Of a stretch of 64,000 nt of DNA, positions 35,057 to 46,747 are shown piece after piece; positions within the stretch are counted from its first letter, which is position 1; every line of letters begins with the position of its first letter. The stretch comes from Sphagnum compactum (Eukaryota > Bryophyta > Sphagnopsida > Sphagnales). The notes under the pieces are model-generated. The model had not been told where the DNA came from. It saw only the letters and a program-made list of their open reading frames with translations, and made no database searches. The position numbers were made by a program, and so were the translations under genes. The stretch covers positions 12,313,121 through 12,377,120 of the forward strand of contig OZ234504.1 in the NCBI GenBank assembly GCA_965153455.1, written 5' to 3'.

Positions 35057-36515
35057 ATGATGGCGATGATGGTGGAGTGCATGGCGGGAGCAACTTCGGT
35101 TGCAGTGGGAGCGACGGCGCCATTTCTGTGTCGCACACGCATGTCCTCCTTCGCATTTCCTGATGCATTTTTGGCTAAAATCCCTAGCGTTGGGCGCGGG
35201 AGAGGTTCGTGGTCTACAGTCTCATGCGGGCTTTCGCCACACAGCTTGCGGGTGATTGCAAAGGGCTTAGGTAATATGCTGAGGAGAAAATCTGAATTCA
35301 TCAATGTATTGGTTTCTTTTTTGTGGTCCCTTTGATGGTGGTTTTACTTGTTGTGAGAAGCTAATCAGGGGATTGGGACATCATCAATGGGGATAGTGAG
35401 GGCACAGTCACAAGCTGCCAGTGACGATGCAGCAGTTGCATCAGTTCCCACTACTTTCAAACATCTGCTACTACCAATCATGGACAAGAATCCTTATCTG
35501 TCTTCAGCCACTCAGCAGGTTCAAAATCTGTACTCATTGCTTTTTGGCCTCAGTTTCAATGTAGCATTTGCAGTGTTGGAACTAGGAAGTGCATGATCTG
35601 GTGTTTGTTCTCTCGTTTTCTCTGTAGTTGGGGCTCCATGATGAGCCATGGCAAGGCAGAAACAAATAGCCTGATGGAAACTTTCGGCACTCTTCTTCTA
35701 GGCTGCAGCCACCACTACATCCCTTGCCAATATGTACGGTGCCGACATCACAGTTGTTGGTATGTATCCATGCCTAAGGTGTGGGTTGCTGGCTGTCCAC
35801 ATCCATAGTGTGATTCTGCTTGCCTGCATGCCCCTCTTGTTTCCCACTTTCCAATGGTCTGCTTGTAAAACCGTCTGCAGGAATGAACTTCTATCCACAA
35901 GCTACTTTTTTGTGCGGGATTTTGCAGTGATTGATGAAGATCAGTCAGAGACAACAGAGGATCATGAAGTACGGATGAAGAATATACGGTGGCATCTTGC
36001 TGAAGGTCTGTTGCATTGCCTTGGTGTTTGGCTTGCCAACCATATGGTTCTCTACATACAACTGTACATGACTTTTGGCCTTTCTATGGTCAATAGCATC
36101 TAATGTTTAATGATTGGGGTTTGATCATATATTGTATGGTGTATCACTCATTGTATCTTTTTGAATCCTACAAGCCCTGCTGGGTTGGCCTCAGTTCCCT
36201 ATCACTATGGAACATACATCATTGCTGTCACAGAATTTGCCTTTGTCATTTGGGAAAGCATGTCACAAGAAGATACTCCTTACCCTACTGGCCTTACCAT
36301 GGTTCCTTGTTGATGTTGCAGGAGGGTTCAAAGAGTTCAGGTTGGTGGAGAGACTGGGAGAGGGAAAGCGTCCAGCAGCTGTGATAGGGGAGGTGGCTGA
36401 TGACATGGGCTTAGACCTAGTAGTTCTCAGCATGGAGTCCATACACTCGAAGCATATAGACAGCAATCTACTAGCAGAATTTGTTCCCTGTCCTGTCCTC
36501 TTACTACCACTATGA
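35057..36515 (+). CDS. Plastid-targeted universal-stress-protein-like (adenine nucleotide alpha-hydrolase fold) protein
   Basis: Exons: 35057-35270, 35361-35518, 35702-35759, 35928-36005, 36322-36515, giving 233 aa. The N-terminal 70 or so residues are Ser/Arg/Ala-rich and poor in acids, as in chloroplast transit peptides (prediction from composition). The mature part has FKHLLLPIMDKNPYLS, ADITVVVIDED, HEVRMKNIRWHLAEGG, RLGEGKRPAAVIGEVADDM, LDLVVLSMESIHSKH and LLAEFVPCPVLLLPL. These follow the beta-alpha order of USP proteins and match a plant-specific chloroplast USP-like family I recognise by its phrasing. The classic GxxGxxxxG(S/T) ATP-binding signature is not evident at the C-terminus. 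The start is the first of several clustered ATGs in MMAMMVECMAG. The exon 2 acceptor could be 35357 or 35361, a one-residue difference. Confidence 0.82.
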
Positions 36516-37803
36516 AGGGTCACTAGGAAGACCAGAAGTGTGAACAAAAAGTTTTGCAAGGACAAGACTTAATCTCTTATACAGGCCGTTTATCTGATGC
36601 GATTGCCATGGAGCATGTGCAGGGGAAGGAGTGATAATCAGGCACATATCTGATAGACTCTCAAAGCTTCCAACCTTAAAAATTGAAAATTGTATTGTAA
36701 ATTTTCACTTTGTTTTGACACAATCAGTTTTTTAAACACCCAGTCACACTTTGATAATATGGTTTGAAGTTTGCACACATGACTCAAACATAGTGTACAG
36801 CAAGCTGTGGTCTGCAAGCGCGATTTTTAGTACCTTAAGTAATTTCCATCTGTCATTTGATCACTGAATGTTTGACCAAGCAAATGAACTCAGTTATGAA
36901 GAGGTATTAAACATGAACCACCTGCCAGTTCTCTAAAATTAGTTAGTTGTCATTTGATCACTGAATGTTTGACAAGCAACTGAACTAATTGGAACAACCC
37001 AGTCTGCAGTTGCTGTCCTGTGTGCATGGTCTGTACAGATTCTCCACACAAAGTTCAGGCTGGAGATCCATTCTAGAGTGTAAGCTCTGTCCATGTTCTG
37101 TACCGACTGTCCAAAGATTCAGATTGAACATTCTATATTCCATGTTTTACTGTATATTCTATGCATAGATTCAGGCTGGAGAGACTCTGGATTCTAGATC
37201 ATGTAAGCTTGCAATTCATGTAGGGGGTCATTTGCTCTTCTTCTTCTTCTCTCCTCTCCTCTCCTCATCCATCTTGATCCATTCCGGTCCACATTGCTCT
37301 TAACAAGAGGAGATGTATACTCGAAAATCTCATTCGATCGCACATATTTGTCGACGATGGAACATGTCGTCGTGTCAACAAGACGGAAATAGGGTTTAGG
37401 GTTTATGGTTTCCGGATGGAAAAAGGCATTTTGCTCATCCACATAAGGCTATGGGTTTGGCCCTATCCTCTTCGAAGTGAATGGTAGAGCGATCTACCAC
37501 GCACTCTTGTTATCGGGCTTCTCCTCGTTGCGCTCCGCTTCTCTATTATTTAGCAACCTTTTGAGGTAGATATATTCCAGTTGGGTTTGGTCTCGCTGAA
37601 TCTCTGAGCCTCTCGTGAAAGACGCGTGATTCACTAGCTCAGCAATTCTGTGCAACTCTCTCAGGAATTGGGTCCCGCCTTGTTTGTTCTAAGAGATGTC
37701 CGTGTAAACTTTTCCTGTTGGTCTCATTCTTTTCTCTGTCTCTCTGTCTCTGTGTATTGTGTTTGACTGTGGGGCAAAGATCACAGTGGTTTTGCCGCAG
37801 GTG
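36516..37803. other. Spacer between the USP-like and NUMOD3 genes; diverged tandem repeats
   Basis: Contains the USP-like 3' UTR, then direct repeats at 36850-37210 (reported below), a CTTCTT/CTCCT microsatellite at about 37236-37267, and a telo-box AGGGTTTAGGGTTT at about 37390. No gene is seen, though a short minus-strand open frame of 82 codons at 37194-37442 spans the microsatellite. Confidence 0.45.
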
Positions 37804-40800
37804 ATGGGAGTTTGCCACGTTCCATGCTTGGGGTGTGCTGTTGTAATTCAGAGGTAATGATTCTCTCTTTCTCGATTGAGCCCTCTCTTTCTCTGTTGCA
37901 TCCCAAGATTGCATCCCAGGAGGCCTGTTTGTCATAATGTCGGTTGAAATCTTCTGAAGAGAATTTTCCTTCAAGAAGGTGAGCTGCAAACAGTGTTTTC
38001 CCCCTATATTCGCCAATCCTTTTTCTCCCTTCAGAAAGTTGTGCCCTTTTCTACTTCACTGTCTGTGTTCCCACAACCCTTTCTGCTGTCCCTGGAGTCG
38101 ATAATCAGAAGCTGGAGGTGTGCAAAGGTTCTGGATCATCTGAGTACATATGCACCTGAGTGTCTTTGCCTTTACAATCTGACGGGTCTTGTTAACTTCA
38201 TTTACATGGTTTTGGTTGCAGGTCAGTGGTGAAGAATGGCTCTCCCTCCACCTGGAGTTCTCCAAGCACCACCTCTTCCTCTTCCTTGAATCTCTGTGTG
38301 TGCTCCAGTGGTGCAGTCTCAAAGAAATCATGCCCTGGGGCCAACTGCCTGGTGAAGAAACAATCTTTGAGTGGTGGCACTGAGCATGGAGTTCTTGCAA
38401 TGGCTGTAACCACAGTCTTGTCTGAGGTTGAAACCACTGGGGCATTGTTGTCCCTACAGCTCATGCAGATAGGGGATCCCTCCAACGTAGAACACAGAGC
38501 ACAAGAAAGCCTTGCTTCCCAAATTGTGGACGAACCAAATGTTGACAGCATTCCCGAGAAGGAAATTGTAAGGCGCCAGAGAATAGCCCAATCTAACAAG
38601 GGAAAAGTACCATGGAACAAGGGCAGACGACACCCTCCAGGTATTTTGTGTTTCTTTGTCATATGTGATAATGAGGTGGATACCCTGCATTTTCCTTGGT
38701 TTTGGTGATGATTCTTGTGGAATGCTGTACTAAGTTCTGAGGAAGGGTTGACATACTTCTTTTGTGTTTTCTTGCTGCAGAAACAATTGCGAGAATTCGA
38801 GAAAAAACACAAGAAGCAATGAACAAGCCACAGGTGCTCTCTCTGTCCTTGTTCTTCCCTTTCTCTCTGCGTGGATCACAACCTGAAAATCCACTCCAAT
38901 GTTCCTAAAAGGCAGTTTCATGGGAAAGTTAGGCCCAATTAGATAATCTGATGGAATCCATGTTCAGTCTATACACTAAGTTTCCCGTCTTAACCCATAA
39001 GTCCCAATAAATGATCAATAGCTGCACTCAAAATTCTGGGGGCACTCTGTTGTATTCATTGAAGACAGTTACCATGATGCCAATAGTCTAATTTTCAGGG
39101 CTCATGGCCCTCTTGAAATTGGTTGTCAAACCCCAATTGGATGCACACTAGAGATACCCACTAGAGCTGACCAGTTATTATGAGGGTCATTGAAGTCAAT
39201 CAAGTCATCCAAATTGTGGGGAGTAGGGGCATCTGGGTCCTATGAGATACGTGTGAGAAGCACAGAATTCCTGGCCATTGCATTCAGAAAGTATCCACCT
39301 CTGATAAGGAGGCAAGAAGGCTAAGGTAATGATCCTCCCTTGTTGGCAGACCTGGTGTGATTCTTCTTGTTGGAGTGCATATGGTGAACCCTTTCTCCCA
39401 AATTGTGTTTCATTTTGGCATTCTCTTGGTGGTTACAGGTCCGGGCCAAGCTGCGACAGAATGGTAGAGCTCACAGGTAGGACTTAGATACCATCCAGAC
39501 CACGTACTCCACAAGATATGAAGAGGTCTTGTATAATTGGCCTTATAATCATGCCATCAGTTGTGTGTGGACTTTAGAGAGCTCTCCTCATAGGATTTTC
39601 TGATGTGCACAGCTGTGAATCTAAGGAAAAGATACGACTAAAGATGAAGATCGTATGGGACAGAAAAAGGACCAAGGCATCCGTTGAAAGGATGTGTGTC
39701 AGAGACTGGCAAGAGGCAGTAGCAGAGTCTGCAAGACAAGGAGGGCTGGGTGATGAGGAGGTTGAGTGGGATACATATCAAAATCTCAAACAGCAAATAC
39801 GACTTGAACAACTTACTGCTGCAAAACAAGACCGGATCCAATTGAAAGAAGAAAGGAGGGCAATGAGAAAAGCCATGAGAGGCGATGGTTATTCCTTGGA
39901 GCACCGGATGAAGATATCAGAAGCTATCCGAGCCAAGTGGGAAGATCCGGTGAACATCATCAAACCTTTTGGTTTCCTGCAATGCTTCGAGGGTAAACTG
40001 ACAGTTGCATCTAAGTTGCATACAAGAGAAAAGGGGAGATATGCAGGGTGATTTGATTTGTTCATGATTGAGGATGCAGGAATATCGTGAAAAGACATTG
40101 GCAAGCATGCATAAGCGGACAGGACTCTACACTGTCAGCAGGGTAAAGTCAACTGCATGCAAGGAGCATCGACATAGGTCCACTCCAGATAAAAGGTTCA
40201 TTTCAGAGGTTTTGGCAGATGAGAATGCACAAGATTTGCACAGAACATCTGCACCTGACCAGTTCAATAAACCTCCTCACATCATCCTGCAGACAACAGT
40301 ACGACAAAAGACGATGTTTTCTTCAGAAAATGAGAAAGTTTCCAAGAAGAGAGTGGAAGTGTCTCATACTGAGCCCAAGTACTCAGTACTGGAGGTTAGG
40401 GCTTCAGAGGTTGCATGTAACGGTTTTAGAAATCATATACCTCAGGAGTCTGCTCAGTCCATTGTAGATTTGCCTGCTTTTGCTTCCTACACTGATCCAC
40501 TGGCAAGTCAAAAGCTGGAGAAGATCAAGCAGCTTCGAGAATCAAGGCTGCAGATGGAGTCAAAACGAAGGGAGGCTGCTGATCGAGCAAGGTGAGATCT
40601 AAGCATGAGCACAACCTGAAATGCTGTGGGATTCTGTCAAGCAGAAGAATAGGTTCTTTTTGGACCTCAATTATACTTAGATAAATGAGGTCAAGATTGT
40701 TGTCTGCTATGAAAGGTCCGAGTTGAGCAAAAACTAGTTCAATACAGCTAAGGACAGCTTGATATTGATGACAGCCTGATTTTTCTTAACTGCATAGAAG

Positions 40801-41466
40801 AGCCACGAAAGAGGGCTCTAAATGTGTTGTGTGGGTTGGGGATGCAGGCTACTGATGGCAGAAGCTGAGAGAGCAGCACTTGTCTTGGAATCAGCAGCCC
40901 GAACTGATAAGGCAGCCTTAGCCACATTAAATGAGACACGCCGCCTCTTGGCTGATGCTGCCCGCTCTATGCAAATGGCAGAATCAGGGAGAGTTGATTA
41001 TCCATTGTTGCCTGAGCTTACTTCTTCTGGGTATGCCAATGGCATGCAAAGGGGAACATATTTCTCACCATCAGCATGTTCTCCAAAACAGTCAGTTACA
41101 AGCACTCAAAATCCATCAGGTGGCAGTTTAGAAGTCGTTGATGTTCCTAGAGTTAGTCACTTCAGTCCAGACAACCCACAAAGTTGCCAACTTGAAACTG
41201 GCACAAGAGGAATTACAGATAGTGACTCTGCAACCACAGAGTTGACATCCATGTTGGTTGGCAGCTTCAGTAGACTGACAGCAAGAGAAATATGTCTAGT
41301 AAGTGCCACAAGGCAGGATCAACAAGAGAATAACTTTCAAACTGCTACTGCACCTCTTGGAAGCAACAGCAGGATAAAGGTGAAGAAGTGGTACAAGGAC
41401 AATGAACTTCTAATGGAGGAGATGGAGAAGCAGTTTCTAATGGAGGAGATGGGTAACAACAGCTGA
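37804..41466 (+). CDS. Plant NUMOD3-motif protein with coiled coil (At1g53800 type)
   Basis: Exons: 37804-37853 (tentative), 38222-38640, 38781-38833, 39439-39476, 39613-39949, 40080-40591, 40848-41466, giving 675 aa with all phases consistent. NUMOD3 is a short helix motif first described in DNA-binding regions of GIY-YIG/HNH homing endonucleases. Here I see two copies: RRQRIAQSNKGKVPWNKGRR (about residues 137-156) followed by an IREKTQEAM helix, and HRMKISEAIRAKWEDPEYRE (about 286-303). Between them is KEKIRLKMKIVWDRKR and a charged helix ending LKEERRAMRKAMR. Residues about 443-525 form a long Glu/Arg/Ala coiled coil. The C-terminus carries a doubled LMEEM motif. No nuclease catalytic motif is visible. 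It matches a conserved plant family of unknown function; nuclear DNA binding is inferred. Exon 1 (MGVCHVPCLGC...) is chosen only because its donor phase fits. Confidence 0.85.
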
Positions 41467-42138
41467 AAGTAGTTGTCATGCATGTACAGTACTTGTGTGG
41501 CAGATTAAATGCAAAGCTGGTCTACTTCTGTATTCAGCAGAAATTGACTGGTGAGAAACAAGGCTGCTAGTGTCCTTCATTTATGTATTATAGAAAACCG
41601 CATTCACATTGAATAATTACACAGAATTTTGTGACATGTAGAGCACTAATAGGATACAATAGCATTGCCATCTGTTTTGACTAATTATGACAAAGTGCCA
41701 TAAACACATTGCCATCCTCACCACCTAGACTAAAATTAAGCGCCAATACATACTGGCCAAGTTGCATAATGAAGACATGAGACTTCTCATGGTCCAGAAT
41801 GCAATGTCTTGGACCTGATACAAGTGTTAAGATGTTTGGCTGTTTATATGAGCCAGGTTCAAGGTCAAGTGGCTCACAACAGCTACTTAATACAAATGAG
41901 TTCATTCTGAAATATAAATCACATCTGTCAATAAAGCCATAAAGTTTTGGCTCTCAAACCTCAACCTTGGTGTGCAAAAAAGGTTCCCTTTTGACTTCAT
42001 GCAACATACTGTTCATGAAACTCTAATTCTTCTGACATGCTCACATAATTAAATTGGAGAACGTTGCTTCCAAGTTTACTTACATGGGTCCATGCCTTCC
42101 TCACATCTCAATCACAAAAAGTACCATCAGTAGCTATC
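41467..42138. other. Convergent 3' flanks of the NUMOD3 and GPT genes
   Basis: The two genes face each other and their stop codons are about 670 bp apart. This stretch should hold both 3' UTRs. No additional coding frame is credible. Confidence 0.6.
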
Positions 42139-44298
42139 TTATTGCTTGGCCTGCACAGTGTTAGAAACACCAATCAGCATTAAGAATTCCTAGAAGTTAT
42201 GAGTTATCATATGTACCATGACCCTTTTTCATATTGCAACAAAACAAAACCAAATGGCAACACGTACATGCCTTAAGGTTGTATCCTCTACTTTACTTCG
42301 GAATGAAGATGCTCACCTGGGAGTAAAGGAAGGTTCCCAAAATTGCAATGGCTGCACCAACAGCATTCACAGGCAAAACAGGTGTGTGGAACACGATAAT
42401 TGACGATACAATCACACTCACACGCTTCATGGTATTGCCAATACTGAATGTAAGAGGAGATATCTCATTAAGAGACATGTAAGACACCTGGTTGTAGAGA
42501 TGGTAGAATACACTCTGTGCCAACACCCACCTGTTTGGAATACACAGTGAATAGATATACTGAGATAATTGCACTGATGCATCCACAAAGACTGCTCCAG
42601 TAAGCCCACTGAGACAAAAACTCCCCTGAGACAGACTACACTTTTTCGAGATCATGAACAGTCCTACATGATATTTGAATTGCACCAAGAATTGACAGGT
42701 AACAAATTGGAAGCATATACAAGTTACAACCGATAAATCCATCACAACATTAGTGGCTGTGGGTAAAATAATTGCGTACCAGACAAATTGTTGACCCACA
42801 GTCTCAGAGGCCTGTTGCCACCCTGTAGCCCACAACTTTGGGCCTTCAACAGCAAATGCAAATGGGGTCAGAAACAGCAATGACATCATACTCAGACATG
42901 CATAGTAGTTCATGCCACCCACTTTGTTACTCTTCACCATCCCTCGCTTTGAGAAGATGTTGCGGAACACAAATGCAATGTTGGAGATCATGGCTCCAAC
43001 AAATCCTGCCACAGCCAATTATGCACAATTTCAGATACCCTGGTTACTCACATGATGCTGCAATCTTCATGCTTTATTTGCAAGAAAAAAAGGGGACAAT
43101 GATCAAAGCAGAAGACTCTCACCCCTTAATAGAAATTGGAAGCAGGGGAACAGAACATACCTGTAATATTGAAGTTCAGCTCTGTGGCAGCAGTCAAGGC
43201 ACAACCACCAATTATGGGTATAAGAGACAGATACACAGGCAAGGGGAAGTTCTCCCCCAGGAGGAATCTGGAAATCAGCACGCTGAAAGCAGGTTCAGCA
43301 CTCTTGATAATGTGGGTAAATGAAACAGCAACCTTTGACATGCTCACAGTTGCAGCCACATGACCAATAGTGTGGGCCAGCGCCACCTGCATTACAAGGA
43401 ATCTGATATCTTCAGTTCTCCTCTTAGAAGCCTTAGAAACATGGGAGCAACTGAAGACTACTACTGTAAAAGGTAAGGAAATTAACAAAGTTTGCCTCAA
43501 TTGGTTCTTTGACCTGTGCACAATGACAAAACATCAATCTGGACTCGGTGGTGAGATTTGGTTGTCCACGAACATCTCCCTGCCAGAGCACTGGCAGAAA
43601 AGGGCCACGAAGATTTTCTAAGAAATGAATACAGATGTGCTAATCCACGTTATTGAGGGGGATTCGAGGAGATGTCTGACCGGTGCAAGACCTTTCCAGA
43701 ACTCAGCATCAAGCTCTGGTGCGGCAACAAGTCTTGTGGCCCAAGAAGCGAGCATGATCGTAGAGCCAGCGGCAAGAGACAGTGTGGATGTCAACCAGGG
43801 GTAAGGAAAAGCGTTGAGCACTTTCTTATTGTAGATGTTGAACACGACATTCAGACTCCACCATAACACAAAGTACGTCCCGATCTTCACCCTCTGCGCT
43901 GCCGCCTTGCTCGTGCTGGTAACCTCGTCGCCCTGGGGGATCACACTTTCGTCGCCATATCCATCTGCTCCCGATTTCCCTGCGTCGATCGCGTTCGCGG
44001 CGATTCTTAATCTCAATGGAACCTTCTCAAACACACCGTTTTTCAAAGGCGCAAACTTGAGGGACTGGCCAGTCAGGAAAGGAGTGCTGGACAGGTCCTT
44101 CAACGCAAGAGGTTTCATCAACCCGTTGTTATTTTTTAGTGTTTGGAGGGCCTTTACATTCGGTGCTCTAGCACGAGACGACGATCCATACTGAATGTTC
44201 TGGAAGGATGTCGAGGGACTGCTGGTATTAATATGGCACCAAGTGCATCGCGCTTGCTGCTGTGGAGCTGCCACTCCACCACTCACACTGCGCAACAT
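42139..44298 (-). CDS. GPT: Plastid glucose-6-phosphate/phosphate translocator
   Basis: Inner-envelope antiporter of the triose-phosphate translocator family, importing glucose 6-phosphate into plastids in exchange for phosphate. Exons (minus): 43681-44298, 43161-43386, 42780-43005, 42317-42530, 42139-42150, giving 431 aa with phases 0, 1, 2, 0. The first 110 or so residues are a Ser/Arg-rich transit peptide. The body has KIGTYFVLWWSLNVVFNIYNKKVLNAFPYPW, here split as KIGTYFVLWWSLNVVF and NIYNKKVLNAFPYPW, then HTIGHVAATVSMSKVAVSFT, HIIKSAEPAFSVLISRFLLG, SLIPIIGGCAL, NYYACLSMMSLL, QSVFYHLYNQVSYMSL and ISPLTFSIGNTMKRVSV, all GPT hallmarks, with about eight hydrophobic helices. HTIGHVAATVSMSKVAVSFTH and the AKQ end fit GPT better than TPT, PPT or XPT. 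The last exon encodes only AKQ and stop. I took the first true ATG (44298). Confidence 0.93.
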
Positions 44299-45240
44299 GA
44301 TTATTATACCTGCTGCTGATCTCCCTCTTACCCCGCAGGCAAAGCAGAGCACGAGACGAAGATCCAAATCAGGCCGCTCTTCGAAACTCCTGGAAACAAA
44401 GAAAAACCGTTGAATCAACAAGCGCGCACTCCACGAGTCCTTGACCCGGTTCCTAGCTCCAATAAACAAAGCCTCAGCAAATGGTAATCAAGCAACCGAT
44501 CGAACAAAACAATTTGCAATAACAAAAGCAACCGCTCTTCTGCAAAAATTGATCAAATGGAGAAGATCGAAACCAGCTGCGAAAGTGTAGAACTACTACT
44601 CACTTCAGCTAAATAAAAAAGAAACCAGATTTCAGAAATGCGGAGAAGGAAACAGAAAAACTGGACAAATTCCAGATGATCCAGATGACCTCCAACTTCC
44701 CCTTCCGTCTATTTTCCACCCCGCTCCTCTTCGAAGTCACCGTAACCGAGACTACCTATTCCGCTCCAAAACACTCCACTGCAGTCCTGGCCGGAAATTC
44801 TCGGAGAGATTTAGAAGCGCAGGAGAAAAAACACCAGTAGGAGACGAAAGATAGATCCAAAACGGTGTTTCTTTTCTCAAGTCTCACAACAATCTCCAAG
44901 ACGGAAAAGCACGAACACGAGCGCTGCTGCTGCTGCTGCAAACTCCAAAAAAATCCACCCACGAAATGGAGTGAGGGGGTAGGTGGGAGAGAGAAAGAGC
45001 GCCGTCCGTCGGTTCGTAAAACAATCCATTACCTTGTATGTCTGTCCAGGACATTTCTATGTAAATCCACCGGTCCGAGACTGTAACCGAGGACTAAATT
45101 ACCTCCGACCGTTGTACTCTAAAAGAGCACTGAATTGGGCAAACACCATTTCCCCCCCTCCCCCTCTTCCAGCATCAGTTCCTCCCGTCCATCGGTCCGC
45201 TGTTCAATATTCGGTCGAATGCGTAGACCGGGTCCTCCTG
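44299..45240 (-). promoter_or_regulatory. 5' leader and promoter region of the GPT gene
   Basis: GC-richer stretch continuing to about 45240, with a CTG/CAG run at about 44921-44939 (minus-strand CAG). The section probably includes the 5' UTR of the translocator. Frames here on both strands are Ser/Arg/Cys-rich and not protein-like. No other gene is seen. Confidence 0.4.
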
Positions 45241-45635
45241 TTCGGCAAGTGAACTTATTATGTCACAAATGTCGTGGTAAAGTAGTGTTTTTTTAGTGGC
45301 CCGTTTTGGGTGCTTCATTGGCAATTTCTTTCCTACCTTTGCTGTGGAAGAGACCCGTCACAAAGTGTTTGTTTGTGGGACCTAATTAAAAATGGGCTTT
45401 GTTTCCAAATGGATGGCACTCACGTTGTGACATGAGATGTTTAATATATACATGACATGGGCCTTTTACTGGGGGTTATGGAATCTCCATGTAAGCAAAA
45501 AGGTAACCAACCTTCACCATGTAACCCTTTTTCACCTACTCCATCTGCACTTGCACCTAACAGTCTCCTGGGTTTTACTCAGATCAAGATGGTCCCACGT
45601 GGCTTTACAAACCCTTGATAAAACATCTCATTATG
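45241..45635. other. Spacer without visible genes
   Basis: Ordinary AT-rich DNA between the GPT 5' region and the telomere-like inverted repeat. Nothing recognisable is seen. Confidence 0.5.
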
Positions 45636-45752
45636 GGTATATAAACCCTAAACCCTGGTGTATATAAACCCATCATATTATATTAGGGTTTAGGGTTATA
45701 ATATATAATCATATACCCATAAACCCTAAACCATATATATATATATATATAC
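45636..45752. repeat. Telomere-like motifs arranged as an inverted repeat, next to (TA)n
   Basis: AAACCCTAAACCCT at about 45645-45658, then the opposite orientation TTAGGGTTTAGGGTT at about 45682-45697, then ATAAACCCTAAACC at about 45719-45733, followed by a (TA) run to about 45752. TATATAAACCC and ATACCC motifs flank these. The first pair can fold with a loop of about 25 bases. Confidence 0.65.
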
Positions 45753-45837
45753 ATATATAATTATTTTTCTCTTTTTGTCTATCTGGTAGGTATCAGATGG
45801 AATTTCTCTGGAAAGCCATAATGATGTCAAATTTAGG

Positions 45838-46215
45838 CCCACTTTACACAAGGAGTCAAGGCCAATGTTCAACTCAAATCAAACATTCCTATTGGTCCAA
45901 AAGTTGAAATCAGCCCCCAAGGGCTTTACACTAGGAGTCAAGGCTGAAATTTAAAAAATCTTTTCAATCTGCCCCAAGTTGGTAATAGATGCTGAAATTT
46001 ATGGCCTTGTATTGGCCCCAAGGCTGGAAAAAGGATACCATCATATTTGGGAAGCCAATTTGCAACCCTTGGGGCCAACGTTCCAGGATTTATTAGGGCA
46101 ACTTTAGACGAGGGTCCAAGGTACAGGGACCAATGAATTCAAGCAATCTTATTGGTCGAAAGCTTTAAATTGGTCCCAAGGCCTTTAGATGAGGGTAGAA
46201 GACCAAAAATATGTG
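45838..46215. repeat. Degenerate tandem array, unit about 80-88 bp
   Basis: Recurring CTTTACAC-AGGAGTCAAGGC or CTTTAGA-GAGGGT blocks begin near 45842, 45924, 46102 and 46183. Between the blocks ATTGGTC, GAAA and CCCCAAG motifs recur in the same order. Spacings are 82, 178 (about two units) and 81 bp. Confidence 0.6.
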
Positions 46216-46747
46216 ACCATATAGAGGTTCAATTTTATGTTATTTTTGAACAAGGGAAAACTTTCTCCCTAGGATTTTATTTTTCTAAAGCCAATAATCA
46301 ACCATTGGTTCAAAGGGCGAGGAAAAAACCTTACTTTCTGGAAGAGTAACCAGAAACAATACTGAAGGTTGGACCCTTTGTGAGTCCTACAATGTCATAG
46401 CATGATCTTGCCAAGCCAGGGAACGAGGTGCCTACAAAAGTGGAACCAGGAGACCACCTAGGAAACATTCACTACAAATGAACCAAAAAAAAAAAACCCC
46501 AAAACAGGTTAGGATGATTTAGGGCCACCTTAATAATAGGTATGGAATTTTCAGCCAAAGTGAACCAGCACCCACCCTGGTACCTCTTCACATCTTTTAT
46601 TGAGACCTCTTAGTGGGCATATTCAGCCCCAAAAAATTGTTAGTTTTGAACTCATAGACCCTGATTTAGTCTAAGTATGTGGTATTTGTAATATTTAAAA
46701 ATAATTTAAATGGATTTTGGGATTTTTACCATCGTATGTACAAATGT

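Noticed and set aside
42293-42316. GPT ending with VSIFIPK
   Set aside because: An intron with GTGAGC donor and TGTGCAG acceptor leads to AKQ-stop, the ending expected for GPT.
44299-44469. Upstream extension of the GPT frame
   Set aside because: The extension begins with a non-ATG codon and contains no ATG; the first true ATG at 44298 starts a normal transit peptide.
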